A stretch of 64,000 nt of DNA from Trichoplax adhaerens. Taxonomy: Eukaryota > Placozoa > Uniplacotomia > Trichoplacea > Trichoplacidae. The stretch lies in NCBI RefSeq assembly GCF_000150275.1, contig NW_002060948.1, positions 4,630,241 through 4,694,240 of the forward strand, in the 5' to 3' direction. Shown here one piece after another: positions 48,918-62,195 of this stretch (position 1 is the stretch's first letter; each line of letters begins with the position of its first letter). The notes below the pieces were generated by a model. The model saw only the letters and a program-made list of their open reading frames with translations, searched no databases and was not told where the DNA came from. The position numbers and the translations under genes are program-made.

Positions 48918-51288
48918 CTGTTGTTAGCAAATTTTCATAGACTTATAGTATAGACTTATAGTTGATAAATACGTATGAAATGATAGAATTCTTTACTATA
49001 TTTGTTTGTGCTTATCCTTAAAATTATTTTACTAAGTGCGAAGCACTACCACTAGATTATTTCAGTAATCTGCAATTCAATAAAATATTTCAACTACGAG
49101 TATATAGCCCTCTACTATATGACAATTAGTTTTTTAAAGTATCTAATACAAATTATAGGTTTTTAGGCAATCACATTACGGTATAGCTAGATAACAAAAT
49201 CAACAATCATTTACCCCAAGTGAGTCAAGTTTGCTATTTACCAAATATAATAACTAAAACACTCTGCTGCATCTTACCTCAAATTATTTGGAAATAGTGT
49301 AAAATTACTAATAAGGTTATCAGACTTTAGCCGGAATCTTATAATGTATTATCAACACACAGTTGGACAGGCGGAGTTGACTAAGTGTTAAAGCACAGTA
49401 TAACTTTGTTAATTTTTATTTGAGGGCAGAAAACTTGCCTACACTCCATTATTTTTATAAGATATACAGTAATTCATAATTCGAGCCATTGTGATAAAGT
49501 GATCTTCAACAATAAATCAAGAACTACAGTTTGTTGTAAATTTCACGATATTACATAAGTTAGGTTCATCTCACCTCTACCAAGGACTATCTGACTATCT
49601 GAATTATTACAGCAAAATTCAGGGTTTATATATACAATTTGTTACAGAATTCTTTTTCAGCTACACAATCATACAGTAACTCGCCAATTAAGACGCAAAA
49701 ACACTTGATACAATGTTATACCCTAGCGTACAACTTAAACTATTCTCGTACAATCTTGGATGGTAATCTAAGCTATATTGGGCGCTGCACTACAGCTGCA
49801 CTGGTTTGAGAGGGCATCCAAAAAAATATGATAAGAGCTACGATATCTAGTAAACCTTATTGACGAGCACAAGTTAGCCTTGTTATTGAAGAGGATCTGC
49901 AATCATTTCTTTCGTGATAATAGGTACTTGTACAATCAAACATCTAAAGTACAAGCGCGATTTATTTAGGGACTGAATTACAACTTCATTATAATGTCGA
50001 TGTCATGGTCCTTAACTTTTCTACCCATCATCTACTGTACATCTACGCTTTTTTACTGATGGCTAGTACCAAAACAAAACTTTACTCCGTCTTAAATTGC
50101 ATATGATTACCGTTCAATCGATAATATCTGTTGATAGATTGTTGTATATGTATATAATATATAAATATATAAAGATTGACGTTCTCGTTCGAAAATCTAG
50201 AACGTGTTCAAGGCACTTTTTTACTCTCAAGTGCAGTATCTACAATATCTCTGTTGGCGCAGTGGTTAGAAGATACTTTAAAAATATCTAAGTTAAGGAT
50301 ACTAAGTATTACTGGAGTGAAAACCCTTCAATTATAATTATCCTATCGTCAGTTCAAGAATAAGCTCGATTTCATTTCAGCTTTTTATGATTGCAGCCTA
50401 GGCTGTATTACAGCATAATAATAGCCAAGGGATTTCGAAACATCAGCGCATGTTCATTAGTGGAGCATTTAATAATAATTCATTGCTCCCTCTCTCAAGT
50501 TCTTGGTAAACTCATATCGATATTAGGACGACAAAGATACCCTTAACTTCCAAATGTAATGTATACGAACATAACCATATGGAGAATCGGTCATTTTGTA
50601 GGCTATCTCAGCTCATCCCTACCAGAATACTACTGGATCATTTTTAGCGGTAATTAGCACATTATTATGGTAACATTTGAAGTAAATTCATGATCATCAC
50701 GTGAATTTGTTTGACATATGTCAAATATTGTAAAACAATTGTTCTCAGCATCATTTGAATATTAGTGCTATTGTGAAATAAAAGTCACGAGTAATGCACG
50801 ATCATCTAGAGTGCTGGAAATATGTGATTGATGAAAAGCAAAGTGCTTACAGCATAAGAAGTATGCATAGTATGGTATATTACTATAGATATATCTGGCT
50901 AGCTATATTAGACTGGAGGTAAGGTTAAAAAATGATATCATTCTAGTTACAGTACTTAACCCTAATTATATTAATTAATTCGATGCCAAATTTTTGTATT
51001 GATATAGTGGTACTGTACGCCGGTGAGATATTGTTATGTTTTGAAGTATTTTACTTCGGATAGTAGGATTACATACGCATTATACCCTATAATAAGAATA
51101 CAGTAACAAGGATACTGGTACTAGAGTTATTCATTATAATAATTGTAATTATCAACGTGCCGATAGTATTAATTGGAGATACACGGTAGTACTGTAGCCA
51201 TAACGTATTAATAACCGTGTATTAACGTAACGGTCACCAGAAACCGACGATTTCGACTTGATTATTACCAAGATCAGAAGCATTCTCG
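48918..51288. other. Intergenic, no gene seen
   Basis: Spacer between FzC-1 and FzC-2. The 64-codon frame at 50097-50291 is not supported. A tRNA A-box-like string (TGGCGCAGTGGTTAGA) occurs near 50256, but no matching B box or cloverleaf follows, so no tRNA is called. Confidence 0.5.
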
Positions 51289-52974
51289 ATGGCTACTATT
51301 TCTCACAAATTTGTACTTTTTCTCACCGCTATCGCTAGTACATGTCTAGTATTGGGTAATGAGTCTGCCGACTTTCGTCATTTCAAAGAGGTAATTTATG
51401 GATAGAATAATAAAAAAAGAGCTAATTAGGTCTCCAATTATGTCTTTACTTGGTTTGTATTAATTCAATCATATAGTTTCTCGCCAAAAACAAGGTAGCA
51501 AACACGCTTAGTAAAACAAACCAAAATACGTAGTGTATAGTTTATCGACTTGAGACCATTCAGAAAAACTTCTAAACATCTAATTAATTACTCATCAAAA
51601 GTAATTTTTAGATCATCAGGAGTTTTAAAGATCACTTTGCTACAAAATTTGGTTATTATGCCAAGACTACTCGTCATTTAATATCTTTATAAAGTTTCAT
51701 ATTAAAGTTCAATTGAATTAATCATAACAATTTTCTATTTATATTCATTTTAACATTACTTTCTATTATATCTTATATTCAATATCCTAAAAAACAGAGA
51801 GAATCAGCTACAATATTAATTTAAAAACATATTCTATCTATATTTTACAGGAAATGTCCTTGAAAGAAAGATACAAAAGAGCATCACGTATGGTCACTGC
51901 TTATTCACTGGGAACGCTTGATGCTTGCCAAGATATCGGTTCCGCAGGTGTTTATTGTGGTTATACTTATAAAATTCCCGCCGTTATCGCTCGTTTTGCA
52001 GGACAGTTAGCAAAGGATGAAAAGATTATAATTAGCGCACTCACAAATAATCCAAAATTGCCTGTGAATCAACAGTGTAAAACAGATATTAAAAACTTTC
52101 TTTGCAATGCGTTTTATCCTGTATGTAATTCAGCGAATAAAACTGTAACCTACAACTTGCGCGATTGTGCTAAAACTGGTTTAACATGTCCCAAATCTAT
52201 CTACGATGCCTTCCACAGAACGTCTTGCAAAAACATCCCTTCAGGGACATATGCTTCCAATAAGTGTGTAAAACCATTGACAACAGATACAAAAGTTTGT
52301 CGAAAACCGAATGCTAACGCTAAGGTACCACAATGGCTAATTCATGAAGATCAACTGAATGATAATTCAGCGCAAAACCTCCAGAAATCATTAAAGAAAC
52401 AAAATGCTTCAGCATCGTGTATACAGAAAATGACCCAGTTTATTTGTGGAGTACAACCGTTTTGTTCAACGGATGAAAAGTATATCTTAACCACTGGCTA
52501 TCAACAACAATGTTATGATGCGCTACATTGGTAAGAAGTATTCTAATTCACTAAATTTCTGTAGTACTTTAATTGAATTCCACTACGCCATTAGTTTGTT
52601 ATGGTAAAGTAGGTATATGGGATTAAAATGGGTTACAATTTATATAGCCTACATACTTATACAATCTGATTCTCCTAATCTATAGGCCGTAGATAACCTG
52701 TTAGTATGTAAGATACAGTGAATAAAATGATCGCAAATATAGCTTGACATGTAAGCTAATTTACTTTAATTCTTTCAAATATAGCTTGCCTCCTAAAGCA
52801 CAACTATCCTTGAAGAAATTAATTGACTGCACCCTTTTACCTAACGCAACAACAGCAAAGCGATTCCAAATACCTTTTGATTCAGCAATAGTATCAGGAG
52901 CGTATACCTTTTCTTATAATGCTGTGATACTTTGGTCATTAGTTGCATCGCTTGTCCTTCATTTGTTAAATTAA
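51289..52974 (+). CDS. Secreted/GPI-type double Fz-CRD protein FzC-2, 3 exons
   Basis: Exons 51289-51390, 51851-52530 and 52785-52974 give 323 residues; introns are 460 and 254 bp with the same phases as FzC-1 (0 and 2). Signal peptide about 1-23; propeptide ending RYKR at 41-44; AYSLG block; ten-cysteine Fz-like module (C60, 70, 110, 119, 126, 140, 147, 160, 173, 184); linker VPQWLIHEDQLNDNSAQ, almost shared with FzC-1; six-cysteine half module (C224, 233, 239, 255, 261, 276) ending DCTLLP; VSGA followed by a hydrophobic C-terminus to the last residue. All sixteen cysteines align with FzC-1, while the residues between them differ widely. Diversifying evolution on a fixed scaffold is plausible but needs codon analysis. 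The first ATG of exon 2 (51854) is internal: the signal-peptide exon upstream splices in frame. No close AATAAA was found. Confidence 0.87.
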
Positions 52975-55900
52975 CCAAGCTACTGTATAAATGGCAGTAT
53001 ATACTTAAACTATAGCAGTTTAAGGGTGCACAAAGTTAACGACAGTGTCTGCCCATCGAGAATGTATATTATATTTTTCGCTGGAAAAGTGTCACTATTA
53101 CGTAGGCATTTAAACTTAAAGTTTTTCTAGTAAACTTAATTACACTATCTGTATACTTGCACGTTTTTAATACTATTTAAAAGTAGATTAGATATAAAGT
53201 ATTACCATAGCCAAAGTTCTATTATAACATAAAAAACTGTATTATTTTATAGTCATCGTTTATTGTTATAAGAAATTGGAAGGAATAAGGAATGAAATCG
53301 TTTGCCACTCAGGGTGACAAAGAGAAATCTCTTTGATTTCATGAGGTGGATATTTTAGCCAAAAGAGCTTCTTAATCTCATTAATAAAGTTTTTCGATAG
53401 GGGCTACTCTGGATAAATGTTATTGTGTCTCGCTGAAGTCAATTGTAACATGTTTGTTGTTCTGTCAACTAGAAAAATAATAAACTTAGCAGATATAAAC
53501 AATAACTTTGGAAAAGCTTGTGCTGCACTTTAATTAGAGTGATACCGGTATATTAGAAGAAAGAATCCTTTACTGCGGATTCTATATTTACAGTGCAACA
53601 GGAAGTATACAATAACGCGATATTTCTTTAAAATGTCTTGATAAAGGACATTTTTAGGAATAGTTGGCTTAATATAAAAGAATTTTTAAATATTAAACTT
53701 AAATTTAAAGTAATGAGTGACACCTTAATTAAGTAAACCAATTCAAGGTAAGAGTATAACCTAGTGTGGAATTTATGAATCGCATTACCTTTTAGTAAAG
53801 CATCAAATTAGCTCGATGTGAATATTATTAGTGCTCATAGTCCTTGCTCATCTCCAAGTATATTCTGTTCGAGTGTAAAACTATCAGCTCACTGACTAAA
53901 AATATTATACTTAGCCTGATAAATTAATCAATAAGTCTCATAGAATTTTAATCCTCGTGATGGCGTGGGAAAGAAATTTATCTGCTATTTGTAAACGCAA
54001 ATACCGTTGTTATAATAACTTTTGCAGTTTGATATGATGCTGATTTAACTTAGCATCGGTTAACGGTATGAGCGTCATTTAGAATATGTCGCAAATTGAT
54101 ATACTAAACTAGTTCGCAATAATTGACGGTATCTTATGTCTTTACTATATCAACTGGAACTACACACATCCTGTATACAAAACCAAAAATTTCATAATGG
54201 ATTGCATGAAAGACTGTATCATAAGGCTTTTACCTCGGAATGCTTGAATGACTGAATCACTTTCAAGTAAATTCACATTGAAAGTGGCCCTATAATTTGT
54301 TCCTATAGTAGCAGCTATCAACTAACATCATCAACAATAATTGTTTCTAATGGCTTTATTTACAAGTATTGATACTTTACTGCTACACATTCAGCCTTTA
54401 GCATAACTTGCACATTGAAAATTCCAGTAGTAATTTCATTGCGGAACAGGATAATATTTCGATCAGAAATGGCCTATATAAATAGTCTTTATAAAGCTGT
54501 GGATAATCACTGACCAAAGATATCTTATAAACTGTATTATTTGTACTTCAATATTGAAACTATTGTAAATAGAACTCAAAGAAGCTGCCCTAAGTAACTT
54601 TTTCAGGGGATACTTATAATCTCTATTTTACCAGAATCTATCAATAACACATGTTCATGCTCAATATTACCGTTCCTACATTCAAGATGAAGTATCTATT
54701 TCAAGGTCAATATCACATAGCACATTATATTGTAAACTTTCTAAGTAACCGCTTAAAGCAGCACTTAATATGCCGTATCACCATATCATCTTATAAATTG
54801 CCAGTCATAGAATGATTTAATTTTATTGCTGGCAAAGTTTGGCCAAAGCGTGAAAGCAGGATTAGCATTCGATTTTTTACTGGTTGTAACTTCTGTGAAA
54901 CGATAATCATATTTCTCTTACCTTTGTCGTTGTTAATTTATTTATTTCTAGAAATAAGTATAAAATAACGTTACAATTTTACATAACAATTAACAATTAT
55001 TACTACGTTAAGTAAAGCAAGTAAAAAGCGGTTGCATACCGTAAACATGTGCACTGGCTATTTCCGCATCCATGAATAATTGTAATTATTTGCTTTTAAA
55101 TCGATAAACAGACAGCACTGATGCAAATAAAATGAATAGAAAATTTATAATCAGCTATACATGTAAACAAGTCTTTCACCGTATAATCGAGTTTATGGAT
55201 GTAATGATGTTATGAAGCAAGGGATAGCAGCCGCCTTCTATATAAGATTGCAACTTGTACAATTTCTGATATAGGCATGTATGCTCACATTAGAATCCAA
55301 TTACATAGATTTCAGAATTTGGATTATACCGTATTGACTCCAATATTCAGCACTAAAACGTTTTATACCATATAAATCCTTTCAGTAGTCTAAAAAAAAT
55401 ACTGTACATTTGCAATCACTCTTATAGCACTTCAGTAGCTTTATTGTACATGGTACCTTTTAAGATAGAAATTTTGTAATCAGTCAAAGTGATATTGTTG
55501 ACGTATTTACCACTGTAATTTGCCTATCACTTTTCTGCGCTTTTTCTCATGCATAAATTCCTCCTTTAGATGGCCGATAATAGAGCGGATTGTTCCTGGC
55601 TTTTATGTAAAGGAGAAACATTTTATACCTAGATGCTACGACTGTCAATTTTACAAAAATGTATAGAACTTAACTTGATATCATCCCTTGCGGGGCATAA
55701 AATTCTGCTCACTTTCAGCAAGATGCAATATCCTATCGACTTAGGGTTTTATGCTTGTTTATTTTTTCTCAGTATTAGAAATTTAATGTTTACCTTACGA
55801 TTGTAAACTATAAGATAATGGTAATCTTGAAAAGGACTGCACTCGTGTCTTGTCACTGTTGAAAAGTCATGTATTTCCTAAAATCCATAGACTGCTACAG

Positions 55901-56211
55901 CACTAATTTTAAAATTTGAATAAGTCGCTGAGCTCAAAAAACGAGGTAAACCATAACAAATTCAGTAATTATCATAGGTAAAGCTGTTCCTATACATGAT
56001 CGGCTATAACTGAACAATATACTGTAGTTTATAGCTGAAACTTGCATGATGCTTTGATGGTAAGCTCCTAATCGTGATAGCATACCATGTAAACGTTGAA
56101 TGCATAGAAAATGAAACGTTTACTATAGTTAAATTGGTAATACCCTAATGTACTACTGTATATGACAGCATAGATAAATTAAACAATCTAGAAATGATAT
56201 TTCCTTATGTT

Positions 56212-56237
56212 ACTTATGTTACGTTCGTAACATAAGT
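56212..56237. repeat. Perfect 12-bp palindrome with 2-base centre
   Basis: ACTTATGTTACG and its exact reverse complement are separated by TT. Such a structure can form a cruciform or hairpin, or act as a dyad site for a dimeric protein. No gene start is nearby (FzC-3 begins about 2 kb away). Confidence 0.6.
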
Positions 56238-57404
56238 TACTATGTTTTAATGAGAACGTAGGAATGTGCAGTTCTATACTTAGCGATTAATACGCAATGG
56301 AGTATCGTATTGTAGTATGTTATGATGGTGTGGAACACAGTTGAGAAGTCCGTTCGATTAATTTTACCTACGCATTTTAGATTTTTTACGAGGTCTACAA
56401 ACAAGTATACAGCATGTTTACTCGATCACTATTTATTCTTTATCCACAAATACCTTAAAAGTATATTATTCTTAGGTTTCTTAAATCAAATCACGGATCT
56501 CTCGCTCCAAAAGATATAAAATAATTACCGTATCTATCATATTGTTTTTGAAACCTTAAAGCTCTATTTAACTTCATATATACTCGTGAGTATGGATAAG
56601 TCAGATATGTACGTAATAAAGTTTGGTGCACTGTACATGACTAGATGCTTACGATGTGCAGTATCAATTTTGTAACCGATATTCATCAATTTTCTACTGT
56701 ATAGCGTAATCCTAAGTAGAATACAGTCTTCTTTAACATATATCAAATCAAATTTAAAAGAGTCTATAAAGATACTAGCATCTACTCTCCTAGGAATATT
56801 AAATTCATTACTAGTATAAAAGAATTAACAATAAGCACTACTGTAGATGCAATAATGCTTATTATAGTATCTGCCCATTCGGCTTCATGTAAACGAAGCA
56901 CACGCGTAATAGTCTTGATGATTTATTTACTAGATTCATTATAGATTCCATGTGCAACTAGCATTCAATGCAGGTTACACTAACGGCATAGCTTATCTTA
57001 ATGTTATTAGGATTGCAGTCTCCATTCCTATAAAGACTGCTACGCATACTGTTGTGAGCTTACTGTTGCACAACTTTCGTTAAGTTAAGCGAAGCTAAAC
57101 TTAATTACTGAAAGCAGCGCAGCACTGGATCTCTTTTTTTACTAGATATTTGCCACTTTTTCCATAATATAAGTGTGACAATCCAAGTTAATACGGTACA
57201 CTCTATAATTTTCTCGAAAAGGGATATCCAATCCAGTATCTTTCCACAACCGTCTCACTTTTCGTTGACTTGCTAGACACACAGATCGTAATACCTCGTA
57301 TACTTTCTTTGCATTAACGGTTCAAGAGAGGGTGGGACTGTAGGAGGGACTAGTGGATCCACAGATCGTAATACTTTGCATACTTGTTTACCGACAATGA
57401 GTAG

Positions 57405-57720
57405 AATGTTTCAGTATATGGTACTACCAGCATACAGTATACAGTACAGTACTGTATTAATACTATTATACAGTCGAAGAGCCAGATGTCACTTATCATC
57501 GTACGATAGCTTTATAGCTTTAAAGTATTTGCATAACTTCATGCATATGCGAATGTAGATATATATTTACATAAATTCCTGTATAAGCAAGGTTATTAAT
57601 CAATTAGTAGCATATTTCAGTGTGTGGTACTACCAGCATAGAGTCTACTTATGCGAAAACATCTAGCAGATATACAGTAAAATAGCCAGATGTTACTTAT
57701 CATCCTACGATACCTTTAAT
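57405..57720 (+). repeat. Imperfect direct duplication, two units
   Basis: Unit 1 (about 57405-57520) and unit 2 (about 57610-57720) share GGTACTACCAGCATA, a tract with ATACAGTA, then AGCCAGATGT and ACTTATCATC in the same order. Just upstream, ACAGATCGTAATAC occurs twice (near 57282 and 57361). They are old local duplications, and both units contain the TACAGTA-type motif that is common elsewhere. Confidence 0.5.
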
Positions 57721-58198
57721 CCAACCACTTTCAGGTCTATTCCCGAGGCGGTTGATTAATTAGTTAATTAATTCATTGATTACCAACCGTAATTAGCGTT
57801 TTGTGCACGCAGATTGCAGAATCGCTTGCTGCTTATGGGGGCGTAATACCACCTGATAGCGTATAATACTGTGTAGCACAGTATGGTACCGTAAGTTGTA
57901 CTCGTAACGATACGCAATCGTCATTTACGTCATCATCATATCACGAGTTGATGCTATAATTAATTAACTACAACTACGTTCAACTTGGCATTTAGCATAA
58001 TCAAAGATTGGAGTTATAACTAACTACCCATTTATTAACGAAAATTTTCCTCCAATATCAACTAACTTGATACATAGCTGTTCCTGCTATTAGTGAAATT
58101 AAGCCAACGGACATAAATTGCAAGCAAGCAGTTCTTCAAGCCATCAGAGTTATTTATTTCTTTAACATCAACATCGCCGGATTGAAGAATAGGAGAAA

Positions 58199-59653
58199 AT
58201 GCGATTAATACTTAGTCAATTCTATGCCTTCATCGCTATTTTAACCATTTTACGTAATATTAAGGTATAGTAAGGGTTAGCTAAATCACATTGATGGCCT
58301 TTTATTAATCAATTACTAGCTTACTGTGCAAGATTAAGTGATGACAACTTTAGATCAAGAATAGCATCATCTCATGTTGGAAGATGATGATAATACTGTA
58401 GCATGAAAATCTGGCACGATTTTAAAGTTCGTTATTCTAATCGTTTTATATCTAGGTCACTGCTTCATCTTCCTTTGAAAAATCAACATCTGGTTTAGTT
58501 TCCATTAATGCATATCCTTTTGGATCGATCGCGTCTTGCAAGCAGATTCCTCAAGCAGCTGTTAATTACTGTGGGCTTAATTATAAAACGGCGGCGAGTT
58601 CTGCCAATCTCGCTCCAGAATTAACCTTAGTTATATACCATATTCTGATGGTTATTACTAATCTTCCTAATATTCAAGCGTCGGATCAATGTGTTCAAAA
58701 TGTTAAACATTTGTACTGTGGTTTAGTATTTCCGCGCTGCGATGCCAGTAAAAGTCAAATTACGTTTAATACAACCAACTGTTATGAGGCTACTGGAGCA
58801 TGTTCATCGGTAGTTAACAGTGTTATTCGACGAATTAAACTATGTCAGTTTGCTCCACATGGCAATTTTGAATTGGACACCTGCGTGAAACCTCCTACTA
58901 TCAGCTATCTTCACTGCCCTAGTAATCCAAATCTTGTTACTGTACCTAAATATCTAATACTGAATCGAATTTTAGTCGATGTAGCCACAACATATGATGT
59001 GGATCTCCTCAGGGATAAAGGAGCTACAGAGCAATGTATTCAAAATTATGTTAATTTATTATGTCAATCGATACCATTCTGCTCCCCAGATAAGAAATCA
59101 TTAATGACAACAGTGACCAAAGAAATGTGCTATAATGCTGTAAACTGGTAAGTCTTTCATAGATTACTTTTTGATTCCACTGGTAAAGTTCCTGCTTATT
59201 CCTTTTCATCCGTATTGATTTTAATTCACTACGTATATACTTAGTTTTAAAGCTTGACAATTTTATTTTAAAATATCTCAATCAATTGCTAAGAAATTAA
59301 CGATAGTTCTTAATAGTGACAAAATGTTGATAAGTATTTCACTTAGCTGACTTATTATATTTAGTTTATACACTTACACTATTTCAGCTTATCATTCTTA
59401 AAATAAAGTACTTTTATCTATATTAATTTTCACTGAAGAATTTCAATTTTTTATTAGCCTTCCAAAAAGTCTACAAACAGACCTCAAGAGCTTTTTCAAA
59501 TGTAATCAATACCCGAATGCTTCCAGTCATCATATCCACATTTCTCACGATTATACATTCGTAGGAAGAGCTCAATTTCTACATTTGAATATAAATGCCT
59601 TGTTACTCCTTGCAATAACTTTACTGTGTTTCCATACCATTCTTCTGGAGTGA
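58199..59653 (+). CDS. Secreted/GPI-type double Fz-CRD protein FzC-3, 3 exons
   Basis: Exons 58199-58264, 58456-59147 and 59458-59653 give 317 residues; introns are 191 and 310 bp in the family phases (0 and 2). Exon 2 opens well upstream of its first useful ATG, and exon 3 (no ATG) was found from the acceptor plus the family pattern C-L-P...K-C. Signal peptide about 1-20. All sixteen family cysteines are present (50, 61, 101, 110, 117, 131, 138, 152, 165, 176, 216, 225, 231, 247, 253, 268). The tail about 296-314 is strongly hydrophobic. Differences from FzC-1 and FzC-2: the R-x-K-R processing site is missing (EKSTSG in its place), the WLxHEDxLND linker is YLILNRILVD, and the module-2 end is KCNQYP rather than DCxLLP. 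It is the most diverged complete member. An AATAAA lies at 59786-59791. The minus-strand frame 59496-59777 is a shadow of exon 3. Confidence 0.85.
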
Positions 59654-59785
59654 TTAAGTTTATTGGAATGCTTAATATTGAATAGTCTACTATAGCTAGC
59701 TTAGAAATAGAACATTTGAAAGTCAAAATAACTATTAATTTATTCACGATTTTTTCCGATGAAACATTCGGCAACATTTAGGTTA

Positions 59786-59791
59786 AATAAA
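59786..59791 (+). terminator. Candidate polyadenylation signal AATAAA
   Basis: Hexamer about 130 bp after the FzC-3 stop codon on the sense strand. The position is right for a short 3' UTR; the base composition makes chance occurrence possible. Confidence 0.4.
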
Positions 59792-61985
59792 TACGAAATC
59801 GGTTGCAACTTGATTGCCGAAGGCATCGACAATTTAAACAACTTTTAACTATCCAGATTAATTAACTTTTCGGATTGTAGTCTTTTACAGGATAATAGAC
59901 TTTGAATTCATTCAAAACTGAGAACCAGTATGGTAATGTACAGCAACTTTTATCGAAAATACCGTAAATTGAATTTTAAGGTAGTACTTTTTGAGTCTTT
60001 AAGTTGATAATTCTTCGTCATGTATGATTATAAGCTGTATCACTGTGGGCTTAACAATTTAATTACTGTTACAACTATAACAATATTGCCAATTAGGTTA
60101 CGACACAAAAGTGTTAATATGCTTAAACTTGTAAATTTTGTGATTTAGTAGCTTAATTTCACGTTTGTACATAGTTTATTTTGGTAGCTGTAATATGAGC
60201 ATATAATATTTCTAATATCTAAAACTACCATCAGTTTTTTAAATTGTCAGATGTAACATCGAGTAATTTTGTACAAAGCTTGTTTTCATTTAACAATTAA
60301 CTGTTTTTTATAAAGAGTCATCGTTTTCTATACAAAGCTAATAATTTGTAAAGATGCATCCTGTAATTGTACTTCCAATGAAAGATCATCAAGGTGAATG
60401 TCGTCATGACTATAAATTCAAACCTTACTGAAATAAATTTATTAGATATATAAATTGTTAAAATTTAAGTTCGCTTCTTATTTATTCTGAGACTGCAAAC
60501 AAATTTATAATTACACCATTTAGAGCTGATATCTAAAATACCGTTATATCATTGTAAATGCATAAGCACACTGGAAACTACAATTTTAGACAAATTAACT
60601 ACATTCCGTTTACTAATTTTCTAATATCAAGAGTCAACTATTAAAAATGATACCGGTAAAGTTTCTAGCGAAAAACATTTTATCTTATTCAAGCAGGTAT
60701 TATTAAGTCCATATTAACCAAAAAAACTAATTGCTATATAAGCTACATCTATATATGTATTTAATACCAACTTTATACGTAAAGCCGGCTTCATTTCATT
60801 ACTTTACGGCGACGGGAGTTTGTACTAATATATAATTAAACGTGTGCAGGCTAAGGCTAATCATCAGAACTATAATTTGCTTTAACTCCAAAAGAGAAGG
60901 TACTTCAACGGCAATTGTACTTACTGCAAGTTACTAGAAATACTTAACTAATCGCAATATGTGCTGAACACCGAGACTAAATAAATGTAAATATTCAAAA
61001 CTTATACGGTAACACATAATTTAAAATGATTTTAAGGTCATAGTATCGTAGCAGAATATGAATGTTAAATATTGCCCGTATTATTTACTCTCAATCTCGT
61101 ACCGACTAAAATTCTAAAAAAGACAGTAAAAATTACTGAAAATTTAAATTATGTCTTTATTGATGTACTGTATCTCTCCAGTTTGTCAATACGTAAATAT
61201 AATATTACAGCGAATGAAATCTTAAACATTCAGATACAATTCGGTTATTGCTACAGTCATAAATAATTTATTCAATTACAGGCTTCAGGACATGATTAAC
61301 TCGTGATTTCAGACTGCTCTTTGTAAAGAAATTTTTTTTCTATGAAATAGCAGCTATAGAGCACTTGTACCATATGATACATGCCAGTCACGATGTTTAA
61401 AAATATACTTAACCTATGACCTACAGTATATCTATTTTAGATAGCAATAGTAGCCAACTAAGCATGAAATTAGCTTTCATGAAGCAAATCTAGTCAAATG
61501 AATAAGATAATAAATATTGTTACTTGTAGTAAAGGAACTACTTCAAAATATGATGATATCATTATATTGCAGATGTCAATCATGTAGAGCTGATTTATTT
61601 TGCATTATAAAAACATCCATACTAGATTGCAAAGCACACATAATCTATTACCAATCTTAACATTTGACATGTTACAGTTGAAATCATTACATGCTAACAA
61701 ACCTTAGCAAAGTTCTGTTAATACTATATAATCAATGATGATTTATACGACGCCATCGCATAGATGAATAATGTCCCAGCAACACCATTAAGGCATTTAT
61801 GTTAGTGTAATAATCGGGTAGCTGCCAAAATTAAATTAACTTTTAGTACATTGTCGTTTTCTCGCATAATAAGTAGGCTACCTCATTATCATTTTAATAT
61901 AATGACAGAAGAAAAGAACGTTACCCGCAATTGTACATCCGCCTACTTATCTAAGTAAAAATTACTTTCAATAACAAATAGTTCA

Positions 61986-62045
61986 TGAATAAGGGTGCCG
62001 TAGTGCACAATGAAAAATGAATAAGGGTGCCATAGTGCATAATGA
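61986..62045 (+). repeat. Tandem duplication, period 32 bp, 2 units
   Basis: TGAATAAGGGTGCC begins at 61986 and again at 62018. The two units differ at two positions (CG versus CA after the GTGC block, and CAC versus CAT) and share the rest. It is a recent local duplication about 150 bp upstream of FzC-4. Confidence 0.65.
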
Positions 62046-62195
62046 GATAACATATAAGCCTTCAGAGAAAAAATATATCTTTCAAATATTTCAGTTGGGG
62101 TACAACTTCAATTACGGAGATTAACATTATACTTTAAAAACCACAGAGTCCGAGTTCGATTTCTCTAATTATAACCATTGTTAGAAAAGATTAAA

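Larger units (their letters stand above)
52975..58198. other. Long spacer between FzC-2 and FzC-3
   Basis: About 5.2 kb with no further member of the array and no gene supported. Three small structures lie in its right third: a 12-bp perfect palindrome at 56212-56237, a near-perfect 11-bp inverted repeat with loop GAA at 57080-57104, and an imperfect direct duplication of about 110 bp near 57405-57520 and 57610-57720. Frames at 56322-56519 and 57376-57558 are not supported. Confidence 0.5.
59654..62195. other. Intergenic, no gene seen
   Basis: Spacer between FzC-3 and FzC-4. The 64-codon frame at 61072-61266 is not supported. A 32-bp unit is tandemly duplicated at 61986-62045. A string resembling a tRNA B box (GAGTTCGATTTCTC, near 62152) has no convincing A box or acceptor stem. 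Confidence 0.5.

Noticed and set aside
50246-50275. tRNA-like A box (TGGCGCAGTGGTTAGA)
   Set aside because: No B box, anticodon stem or acceptor stem can be drawn downstream.
59496-59777. 93-codon minus-strand frame
   Set aside because: Antisense to exon 3 of FzC-3, which fits the family pattern and phase.
62140-62170. tRNA-like B box (GAGTTCGATTTCTC)
   Set aside because: No matching A box or acceptor pairing; at most an old tRNA-derived fragment.
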